Both the position numbers and the translations under genes were made by a program. Shown here piece after piece: positions 1 through 5,264 of a DNA stretch of 7,966 nt. The number at the start of each line of letters is the position of its first letter. Position 1 is the stretch's first letter. Location of the stretch: contig JAFOMB010000032.1 in NCBI GenBank assembly GCA_017419065.1, positions 1-7,966 on the forward strand, given 5' to 3'. Under the pieces are notes generated by a model. The model made no database searches and was not told the DNA's origin. It saw only the letters and a list, made by a program, of their open reading frames with translations. The stretch comes from Erysipelotrichaceae bacterium. GTDB taxonomy: Bacteria; Bacillota_I; Bacilli_A; Erysipelotrichales; Erysipelotrichaceae.

Positions 1-158
1 ACTTCCCCAAAGGAGAGACTCTCGATGACAAGAGCGATGAACTGATCCGGGAGATATTCGACAAGATCAACAAAAGACCTCGCAAATGTCTTGGTTACAG
101 AACACCTTATGTAATCTATTATTCAACAGAGTTGCGTTTGGTTTGACAATTCAAGGTA
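1..158 (+). mobile_element. Right end of an IS30-family insertion sequence (partial)
   Basis: The left edge of the window is the 3' end of an IS30-like element. The transposase tail (3-146) runs into the terminal inverted repeat, as is usual in this family. Read on the minus strand, about 131-158 gives TTGAATTGTCAAACC followed by AAACGCAACTC. This resembles the outer end of IS30 elements, which typically have a TTGAATTG...CAACGCAAC type terminus. The exact outer boundary, about 155-160, is inferred, because the left end and the target duplication lie outside the window. Confidence 0.6.
3..146 (+). CDS. IS30-family transposase, C-terminal fragment (5' end outside window)
   Basis: The frame opens at the window edge and encodes 47 residues before TGA. 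The stretch NKRPRKCLGYRTPYVIYYST, followed by a short hydrophobic tail (ELRLV), is the typical C-terminus of IS30-family DDE transposases (N-x-RPRK-x-LGY-x-TP-x-E/V-x-F). The catalytic DDE residues lie upstream, outside the window, so integrity cannot be judged. The gene ends inside the terminal inverted repeat, as expected for the family. It is transcribed toward the lipoprotein gene and so is convergent with it. I cannot tell from this fragment whether the element is complete. Confidence 0.8.
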   Translation, partial: FPKGETLDDKSDELIREIFDKINKRPRKCLGYRTPYVIYYSTELRLV

Positions 159-161
159 TAG

Positions 162-213
162 AAAAACCCAAAGAGGGGTACACCTTTTTATTTCAGTGTC
201 TACTCTTTGGGTT
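162..213 (-). terminator. Intrinsic terminator of the lipoprotein gene
   Basis: An 11-bp perfect stem, AACCCAAAGAG (165-175) with CTCTTTGGGTT (203-213), encloses a 27-nt loop that can form a small inner ACAC/GTGT stem (180-183 with 196-199). Read on the minus strand, the hairpin is followed by TTTTT (166-162). It lies 34 bp past the lipoprotein stop codon. The long loop is unusual, but stem and U-tract suit termination of minus-strand transcription. It would also partly shield the locus from IS-derived transcription. Confidence 0.7.
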
Positions 214-247
214 ACAGTTTAACCGGATGCCTTTTCCTATCAGCTGT

Positions 248-1420
248 TTATTGCGGATCGGTAAACACCATGAAGCTGAAGTGATCGCTCATCTTTTTAA
301 AGTTCTCGTAGTTCTCATAGCCGACGATGGCGACACCCAGATCATAGCTTTCTTCTTTGAAAGAGACGACCAGGAACGGGGTACCCGCATTGAAGAATTC
401 CGTCTCTTCCTTGCTGAAGCCTCTCACGCTTCTTCCTTCAACACCGAAGTTCAGATCGCTCTCGAGGTTTTCTATCGCTCCCTCTTCTTCAGAAGAAACG
501 GAATCGATGATCTCATCCGCAAAGGTCTTGGAGACGAAGAAGCCTTCTGCCGCATAGACACCTTCCGGATCATAGATCTCGATCAGAGTATCATCTTCAC
601 TGTAGTCTATCGTATAGCCGCTGTCTTCTCCCACCAGGAAGTAGACTTCGATGCCGTCCTCAAACATGATGTCGATGTAGTTCTGCGGATCGGCTTCTGT
701 ATCATCCGTACCTGTCTCATAGTAGGAAGGATCGATCTCCGGTATGACGGCGCTGTTGATGTCTGTCATGGACAGGTCTGTCGAGATCTTCGCGCTCTGT
801 CCTTCGACTTCCGTCTCCATCTCCAGATGGGTATTGGCCACATAGCCGTCTTTATTGACCGTCAGGATCAGATCTCCTAATGTGACATTCTCTAAAGAGT
901 CGCCGAGTCCTTCGCTGCCGAAGGCATTCAGGTAGGTCTTCGCGAAGTCTTCCTTCATCGTCAGGGTGATGATCGTATCATCTCCGTCTTTCTCCATAGA
1001 GGACTTTTCGATGTTGTCGAAGATGAGCTTCGAAAGAGCTCCCGGATCGGAGAAGAGCGCCGACGTGGAAGAAGTATCCGTTTCCGATTCCGTCACGGAC
1101 TTTCCGTCATAGATCGTGACCTTTCCGTCTTTGGTCCAGGACTTCATCGTCATCTGTTCGTAGAGGACATCCATGAGGACTTCCATATAGACTTCATCAT
1201 CGCTCTCATCGCTCTTGTCATGGCGCAGGACCGAGGTCTTGTAGGTCAGAGGAAGCGAGATGCCTCCCATCTCATAGGTCATCGTCCCGTCCATCGTATA
1301 GGAATCGAGATCATCCATCTTCGCATAGGCGTTTTTCAGTATATCTTCCGGTGTCTCTTTCTTTGTGCAGCCGCTTAATAAAAGTAAGGCTATAAAGAAA
1401 AGACTCAGTATCTTTTTCAT
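248..1420 (-). CDS. Putative two-domain lipoprotein, LolA/LppX-like N-terminal region
   Basis: This 390-residue protein starts with a type II signal peptide: MKK, a hydrophobic core (residues 4-15) and the lipobox L15-S16-G17-C18. It is therefore predicted to be lipid-anchored to the outer face of the membrane. Residues about 24-230 run from EDILKNAYAKMDDLDSYTMDG through a strand-rich region ending near VIPEIDP. This resembles the DUF6612/LolA-LppX group of Firmicutes lipoproteins, a resemblance from memory that I could not test. Residues about 246-388 form a second region with alternating strands (IEVYFLVG, TPFLVVSFKE, LGVAIVGYEN) that I do not recognise. An acidic, low-complexity linker (about 232-246) joins the two. 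The ATG is supported by AAAAGGAG (1431-1435 region) about 8 nt upstream. The gene stands alone with its own terminator, downstream of an RpiR gene. Its substrate or partner is unknown. Confidence 0.75.
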   Translation of the reverse strand: MKKILSLFFIALLLLSGCTKKETPEDILKNAYAKMDDLDSYTMDGTMTYEMGGISLPLTYKTSVLRHDKSDESDDEVYMEVLMDVLYEQMTMKSWTKDGKVTIYDGKSVTESETDTSSTSALFSDPGALSKLIFDNIEKSSMEKDGDDTIITLTMKEDFAKTYLNAFGSEGLGDSLENVTLGDLILTVNKDGYVANTHLEMETEVEGQSAKISTDLSMTDINSAVIPEIDPSYYETGTDDTEADPQNYIDIMFEDGIEVYFLVGEDSGYTIDYSEDDTLIEIYDPEGVYAAEGFFVSKTFADEIIDSVSSEEEGAIENLESDLNFGVEGRSVRGFSKEETEFFNAGTPFLVVSFKEESYDLGVAIVGYENYENFKKMSDHFSFMVFTDPQ

Positions 1421-1444
1421 GGTTCTTACTCCTTTTCCCCCTCT

Positions 1445-1473
1445 ATTTTACAGAACGGGAGGGGTTTTTAAAA
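1445..1473 (-). promoter_or_regulatory. Weak candidate promoter for the lipoprotein gene
   Basis: On the minus strand, TAAAAT (1450-1445) matches the -10 consensus at 5 of 6 positions. It would place the transcription start about 18 nt before the ATG. The best -35 at a 17-bp spacing is TTTTAA (1473-1468), a poor match that overlaps the U-tract of the upstream terminator. Read-through from the RpiR gene is an alternative source of transcription. Confidence 0.3.
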
Positions 1474-1491
1474 GGCGTGCTCTCACGCCTT
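1467..1491 (-). terminator. Intrinsic terminator of the first RpiR gene, overlapping its stop codon
   Basis: An 8-bp stem, AAGGCGTG (1472-1479) with CACGCCTT (1484-1491), has a 4-nt loop (1480-1483). On the minus strand the stem is followed by a TT-A5 tract with limited U content. The TGA stop of the RpiR gene (1485-1483) sits at the loop and its last codons form one arm, so coding sequence doubles as terminator. Confidence 0.65.
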
Positions 1492-2307
1492 GTGTTCCCT
1501 GTCGTATTTCAGCAGACAGCCGTAGATGATGTTCATGCCCAGCAGTAAGGACATCTGTAAGGCGAATGGATTGTTGCGGATCGGATCATCGCTTTCCGGG
1601 TATGTGAACAGCCGGTGATCGACGAAGTTCTCCTTCTTATCCAGGCACGAATCACCGGCCTGGTAGGCCGTCACCAGGATCTTCGAAGCCTTGCAGTTTT
1701 CCATCACTTCCGCGAAGTGTATGTCTCTTTCCGATACCTTATCACTGGACGAGACGACCACGATCACATCTTCTTTCCGGCAGGATTCGGCCAGACCGTT
1801 GATGCTCATCGCACTGTCGATCATGGCAGGATAGCGTCCTACCATCGACATGCGGTTGATGAAAGACAGGGCTGCTGTCTGATATTCTCCGACCGGATAG
1901 ACATAGATCCTGCCGGCTTCCGCCAGTTTGACCACGATCTTCTCCAGGATATCCTCATCGATGGCTTCCAGGCACTGATCGACGATCTTCTTGGCCAGTT
2001 TTCCGATGAATACTGCGACATCTTTATAAGCTGAAGACTTGTCAAAGGCCTTGGCCATCTCACTTTCAAAATCTTCCTGATAGCGGATCTTCTCGACCTG
2101 CAGGGCAACAGAAAACTCACGGTAGTTCTTGAATCCCAGTTTACGGTAAAGGCGGATCGCACTCGGCTTGGAAACATACGAGGCAGCTGCCAGTTCCTGA
2201 AGGGACATATTTTGGACGTGATCGATGTTCTTGAGGATGTAATCCGCAAGAGAAATCTCAACACCGGTGAAATTTTCTTTTTTCTTCAGTTTTTCAATCG
2301 TATTCAT
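1483..2307 (-). CDS. RpiR-family transcriptional regulator (HTH-SIS), no obvious target
   Basis: This is a 274-residue cytoplasmic DNA-binding protein. The N-terminal HTH_6 domain covers about 1-77, with the recognition helix region SLQELAAASYVSKPSAIRLY (35-54) followed by RKLGF. A SIS phosphosugar-binding domain covers about 115-240 (AGRIYVYPVGEYQTAALSFI, then KEDVIVVVSSSDKVSERD). Length and order fit RpiR regulators, which sense sugar phosphates or amino-sugar phosphates. The usual SxSGxT loop is replaced by SSSDKVSE, so ligand binding may differ. The frame is open 15 codons further upstream to an ATG at 2352. That start has no ribosome binding site and falls on the predicted -35. The ATG at 2307 has AAAAGG 9 nt upstream (2322-2317) and matches usual family N-termini. 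No sugar gene is directly linked; the downstream neighbour is the lipoprotein gene. Confidence 0.88.
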   Translation of the reverse strand: MNTIEKLKKKENFTGVEISLADYILKNIDHVQNMSLQELAAASYVSKPSAIRLYRKLGFKNYREFSVALQVEKIRYQEDFESEMAKAFDKSSAYKDVAVFIGKLAKKIVDQCLEAIDEDILEKIVVKLAEAGRIYVYPVGEYQTAALSFINRMSMVGRYPAMIDSAMSINGLAESCRKEDVIVVVSSSDKVSERDIHFAEVMENCKASKILVTAYQAGDSCLDKKENFVDHRLFTYPESDDPIRNNPFALQMSLLLGMNIIYGCLLKYDREHKA

Positions 2308-2331
2308 AACAGTAAACCTTTTATATACAAA

Positions 2332-2361
2332 AATATATCGAAAAATCGACATTGTTTACAA
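2332..2361 (-). promoter_or_regulatory. Promoter of the first RpiR gene
   Basis: On the minus strand, -35 TTGTAA (2361-2356), an 18-bp spacer and -10 TATATT (2337-2332, 5 of 6 to consensus) place the start near 2325, about 18 nt before the ATG at 2307. This supports the internal start codon, since the upstream ATG at 2352 would not be transcribed. The -35 lies within the palindrome ATTGT-TT-ACAAT (2351-2362). Confidence 0.5.
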
Positions 2362-2362
2362 T
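2351..2362. promoter_or_regulatory. Palindrome ATTGT-N2-ACAAT on the -35 of the first RpiR gene
   Basis: Perfect 5-bp arms separated by two bases cover the predicted -35 hexamer. The position suits an autoregulatory operator. The match is short, and AT-rich DNA often yields such palindromes, so this is only a candidate. Confidence 0.3.
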
Positions 2363-2447
2363 CAAATACTCTTGAGATGTACCATTCGTAAAATGTTTTA
2401 ACAGCGCACTTTCTTCACGTATATCGAACGGTTCAAAGCCATGGGAA

Positions 2448-2476
2448 TTGTCAAAAAAACCTCCCTATTCTAGAAT
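2448..2476 (+). promoter_or_regulatory. Promoter of the DUF6506-like gene
   Basis: TTGTCA (2448-2453, 5 of 6), a 17-bp spacer and TAGAAT (2471-2476, 5 of 6) form a good sigma-A promoter. The start would be near 2483, so the ribosome binding site AAGGAG (2484-2489) would begin almost at the 5' end of the mRNA, leaving a leader of only about 15 nt. Confidence 0.65.
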
Positions 2477-2483
2477 GAAGAGG
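2460..2483. promoter_or_regulatory. Interrupted palindrome centred on the -10 of the DUF6506-like gene
   Basis: CCTC-N3-ATTCT/AGAAT-N3-GAGG gives nine paired positions on each side of one centre (2471/2472). The core ATTCTAGAAT (2467-2476) overlaps the -10 hexamer. It could be a repressor operator. No regulator can be assigned. Confidence 0.35.
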
Positions 2484-2497
2484 AAGGAGAAAAACAC

Positions 2498-2791
2498 ATG
2501 AAATCAGCTTATTTTTTCTTAAGCAGATCCAATGATTCCTCAAAGGACCGCGTCTCTTTGAAGGAAGGAAAGTCCTGGATGATCGGCGTAAAGGACATTG
2601 AGGATGCCGCGAAAGTCGCCAATGAACTGATCGAGGAAGGCTTCGGTCAGATCGAACTCTGCGGAGGCTTCAAGGAGGAAGGATGCCGGAAACTCATCGA
2701 ACTCACCGGTAACCGCATCTGCTTCAACTATGCCGTCCATCTCCCGGAACAGGAAGATCTCTATCAGGCGCTGTTCCCGTCAAAAAAATAA
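2498..2791 (+). CDS. DUF6506-like small protein
   Basis: This is a 97-residue soluble protein with no signal peptide or membrane segment. The pattern is an N-terminal strand (SAYFFLS), then WMIGVKDIEDAAKVANELIE (about 27-46), then EEGFGQIELCGGFKEEGCRKL (about 46-66). It resembles the DUF6506 family, in which a V-G-V-K strand, an E-x-A-x-x-A-x-x-L helix and an IELCGGFG segment are characteristic. The usual C-terminal V-R-F-D-x-H-P type ending is replaced here by FNYAVHLPEQEDLYQALF, so the tail is divergent or shortened. No biochemical function is known to me for the family. The ATG has AAGGAG 8 nt upstream. The gene is monocistronic: divergent from the first RpiR gene and convergent with the SorC gene. 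The family assignment is from memory of its conserved core. Confidence 0.75.
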   Translation: MKSAYFFLSRSNDSSKDRVSLKEGKSWMIGVKDIEDAAKVANELIEEGFGQIELCGGFKEEGCRKLIELTGNRICFNYAVHLPEQEDLYQALFPSKK

Positions 2792-2813
2792 AGCTCACGC
2801 TTTATTTTTTTTT
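2782..2813. terminator. Bidirectional terminator between DUF6506-like and SorC genes
   Basis: A 13-bp perfect stem, AAAAAAATAAAGC (2782-2794) with GCTTTATTTTTTT (2799-2811), has loop TCAC and A/T tracts on both sides, so it works for transcripts from either direction. The plus-strand stop TAA (2789-2791) lies in the stem, and the minus-strand SorC stop (2814-2812) touches its edge. Confidence 0.85.
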
Positions 2814-3744
2814 ATTCCAGGACTTCGAGGATCATCCTGGCCGTGACGGAGTCCGTGATCAGGGTCTTGAAATAGCCCTTCTTCGCGCAGGCGATGATGC
2901 ACTTGACCTTCTCCCTGCCGCCGCCGATACAGATGACATTCTTCACATCTCTTAATTTCTGGACATCATAGGTGACATAGAGATAACCCTCTTTGAGATC
3001 TGCCACACTGCCGTCTTCCAGGATCAGTGTCGATAATAGGTCGCCGATGACTCTCTTTTCTCCCTTGACCAGGAAGTCTGTCACCCGGTGGTAGCGGTTG
3101 ACCCCGCCGATGCCCATGACCACGGTATCGATGTCATTCCAGAGGCTGTTGAGCGTCTCATAGCTCTTTTCCTCCTGCACAGACATCTCGTCTTTCTTGA
3201 CGATGAACGGGATCTGGGCGAAATAAGCCGTGGACTTGAGCTTCTCCGAGAAGTCATTGGCGATGATCGTCGTCTGATAGTACGGGTCGGTAGAGTTCGT
3301 ATAGCCGCAAAGAGGAGCGATGGACATGTTGTATTTGTTCAGGCTGTTGTCCAGCATCTTGCCGATATTGTAGATGGTATAGCCGACACCGACACCCAGG
3401 TTCCTGGCTTCCACCAGCATTCCCGGCAGGATCTGGGAGGCGAACTTGGATAGTTCGATGGAGATGGCCTGCTGGTCGATGATCTTCGGAGACATGGAGG
3501 CAACTCTGACATCCTCGAGTTTCAGTTTCTCCTTGAGCTTCTTTTCGTATTCGAGGACGTTCCGGCTCTGCGGCATGGAGACATTGATGGACACCATGCC
3601 GATCTGTCTGGCCTTGGTCAGGAGTCTGGAGACGTGGGGACGGGAAAGACCTTCCCTGGAGGCGATGGTCTTCTCGGAATCTCCCTTGATATAGTAGGCT
3701 CTGGCGATACGGTATACCTGATTATAGTCGGTCTTATCTTTCAT
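2812..3744 (-). CDS. SorC/DeoR-family sugar-binding transcriptional regulator
   Basis: This 310-residue cytoplasmic regulator has an N-terminal HTH at about 8-52 (YRIARAYYIKGDSEKTIA, then GLSRPHVSRLLTKARQIGMV). A SorC sugar-binding domain follows (about 62-310), showing LGVGVGYTIY (116-125), the DTVVMGIGG motif (206-214), GDLLSTLI (234-241), and the C-terminal IGGGREKVKCIIACAKKGYF plus LITDSVTARMIL that typify the family. Members bind phosphorylated sugars and repress or activate catabolic genes. A GTG at 3756 would add four residues but has no ribosome binding site. The ATG at 3744 has AAAGTGAG about 7 nt upstream. The gene is downstream of the PTS gene on the same strand but has its own promoter. 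Whether it controls the beta-glucoside operon or only itself is not shown. Confidence 0.9.
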   Translation of the reverse strand: MKDKTDYNQVYRIARAYYIKGDSEKTIASREGLSRPHVSRLLTKARQIGMVSINVSMPQSRNVLEYEKKLKEKLKLEDVRVASMSPKIIDQQAISIELSKFASQILPGMLVEARNLGVGVGYTIYNIGKMLDNSLNKYNMSIAPLCGYTNSTDPYYQTTIIANDFSEKLKSTAYFAQIPFIVKKDEMSVQEEKSYETLNSLWNDIDTVVMGIGGVNRYHRVTDFLVKGEKRVIGDLLSTLILEDGSVADLKEGYLYVTYDVQKLRDVKNVICIGGGREKVKCIIACAKKGYFKTLITDSVTARMILEVLE

Positions 3745-3779
3745 GTGAGCTCTCACTTTCTGAACAGAATTACTTCTTC

Positions 3780-3809
3780 ATTGTAGCAGAGAAAGAAAAA
3801 AGATGTACA
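3780..3809 (-). promoter_or_regulatory. SorC gene promoter with extended -10
   Basis: On the minus strand, TGCTACAAT (3788-3780) is an extended -10 (TGn plus TACAAT, 5 of 6). At an 18-bp spacing the -35 is TGTACA (3809-3804, 4 of 6), which lies inside the large palindrome. The start would be near 3773, about 29 nt before the ATG at 3744. Confidence 0.5.
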
Positions 3810-3825
3810 TATGTACATCTTTTTT
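3796..3825. promoter_or_regulatory. Perfect 30-bp palindrome: candidate SorC operator and/or PTS operon terminator
   Basis: The half AAAAAAGATGTACAT (3796-3810) is followed at once by its exact reverse complement (3811-3825). The core TGTACATATGTACA looks like an operator and covers the predicted -35 of the SorC gene, which suits autoregulation. The A6/T6 flanks, and its place 25 bp past the PTS stop codon, also suit a bidirectional intrinsic terminator with a loop of about 4-6 nt inside the core. Both roles can coexist. Confidence 0.65.
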
Positions 3826-3849
3826 ACTGATAACAATTCTTTATGGAGC

Positions 3850-5232
3850 TTAGGCTCTCTTCGCTTCCTGTCTCTTGCCTAAGAGGTAAGTGACGACGAA
3901 GGCGATGACGACTGCCAGGACCATGACACCCATCATGCCCCAGAAGTTGCCCCAGGTGCCATCCGGGTTCATGTAGGCTGCGAAGGACAGGAAACCAGGA
4001 CCGGCAACGACATACTGTGTCAGACCGAAGAGACCGGCGATGAAGCCGCCGATACCGCCGCCGACCATCGCACCGATGAGCGGATAACGGTTCGGGAACA
4101 GGACACCGTAGACACCAGGTTCTGTGATACCGCAGAGAGCGGTGATACCGGAACCGATACCGACCTGTCTGTTTTCTTCCTTCTTGGATAACAGAGCATA
4201 CGCTAAGCAGGCGCCGCCGACAGCGACGTTGGCCGGAGCCATACCGGTACAGATCAGCGGGTCAGATCCGACTTCCGCCAGTAAGAGGAAGAGGACCGGA
4301 TAAGTGGCGTTGTTCATACCGAAGAAGACAAGCCATACTGTGGTAGCACCGATGATCGCAACAGCGACAGCCGGAGCGAAGCGGTAGATCGCTAAGACAG
4401 CATTGGCTAAGCCGGTACCTACCCAGTAGCCTAACGGGCCTAAGGCGATGAGAGTGACCGGAACCGTGATCAGCATCGTGATCAGCGGAACGAAGATCGT
4501 TCTAAGGTTGACCGGCAGTGTTCTCTGTAAGAACTTGTAGACAACGGACATGAACAGCGTGCCTAAGACGACCGGGAAGATCTGGCCGTTATAGCCGATA
4601 TTCGCAACCGGGATCCCTAAGAAGGTGAGCGTCTCCGGACGGTTCATCGTCACGTAGAGGAGGATCGCACCAAGGAAGGCACCCAGATACGGATTGGATT
4701 TGAGTCTGGAAGCACTGGAGAAACCGATGTAGACCGGTAAGAAGTACAGCATGGACTGCTGGATCGCCGTCAGGACGACGACAGTACCGTTGGAGGCATC
4801 CAGCCCGGCGAATGTCTGAAGGAGCGAGAGAACAGCTCCGGTAAGACCTCCGGCGATGAATACCGGGATGATCGGAGAGAAGGTACCGCCGATGTAGGAC
4901 AGGACACTCTCGACAACAGAACCCTTCTTCTGGGAATCCGCCTTTAAGGCATCCGCATCATCGACAGAACCGGCTGCCTTGATGTCGTTCTTGATGACTT
5001 CCTCATAGAGCGTCGGGACATCCTGGCCGATGACGAACTGCTGTTCGCCGTTCTGGACGACGATGTTGATGACGCCCGGGATCTTCTTGGCTTCTTCGAT
5101 GTTGAGCTTGGAGGCATCTCTCAGATTCATTCTGAGGCGGGTCATGCAGTGAGAAGCGGAGAGGATATTCTCGACGCCACCGCAGGCGGCGATAATATCG
5201 TCAGAGAGTTTCTTATAATCTTTCTTTGCCAT
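3850..5232 (-). CDS. PTS EIIBC permease, glucose/beta-glucoside superfamily
   Basis: This is a 460-residue membrane protein. EIIB (about 5-85) carries the phosphorylation cysteine C29 in SHCMTRLRMNLRD and the usual VINIVVQNGEQQFVIG segment. A polar linker (86-107) leads to EIIC (about 108-450), with roughly ten hydrophobic segments and the signature GITEPGVYG (368-376), which lies in the sugar-binding region of this superfamily. It transports a sugar and phosphorylates it at C6. No EIIA domain is fused (BglF-type proteins have one, about 150 residues) and none is nearby, so a separate EIIA must donate phosphate. The common G-x-H-W motif is FFGMNNATYP (303-312) here. The gene starts 32 bp after the GH1 stop, with AAAGGGG 5 nt before the ATG, so the two form one operon. 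The GH1 partner points to a beta-glucoside substrate; the exact sugar is unknown. Confidence 0.9.
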   Translation of the reverse strand: MAKKDYKKLSDDIIAACGGVENILSASHCMTRLRMNLRDASKLNIEEAKKIPGVINIVVQNGEQQFVIGQDVPTLYEEVIKNDIKAAGSVDDADALKADSQKKGSVVESVLSYIGGTFSPIIPVFIAGGLTGAVLSLLQTFAGLDASNGTVVVLTAIQQSMLYFLPVYIGFSSASRLKSNPYLGAFLGAILLYVTMNRPETLTFLGIPVANIGYNGQIFPVVLGTLFMSVVYKFLQRTLPVNLRTIFVPLITMLITVPVTLIALGPLGYWVGTGLANAVLAIYRFAPAVAVAIIGATTVWLVFFGMNNATYPVLFLLLAEVGSDPLICTGMAPANVAVGGACLAYALLSKKEENRQVGIGSGITALCGITEPGVYGVLFPNRYPLIGAMVGGGIGGFIAGLFGLTQYVVAGPGFLSFAAYMNPDGTWGNFWGMMGVMVLAVVIAFVVTYLLGKRQEAKRA

Positions 5233-5264
5233 ATTTTCCCCTTTCGTTATCTGGTAAAGATCAT

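Noticed and set aside
86..880. Plus-strand open frame of 264 codons antisense to the lipoprotein gene
   Set aside because: No ribosome binding site, composition of an antisense shadow, and the minus-strand gene has a clear lipobox and start.
2426..2434. GAAC-G-GTTC palindrome upstream of the DUF6506-like promoter, checked as a cre or operator
   Set aside because: Its register does not fit the cre consensus, and it is too short to stand out from chance.
3745..3756. GTG start for the SorC gene, adding four residues
   Set aside because: No ribosome binding site before the GTG; AAAGTGAG is well placed for the ATG at 3744. The nearby GTGAG-N2-CTCAC repeat is too short-looped to form a useful hairpin.
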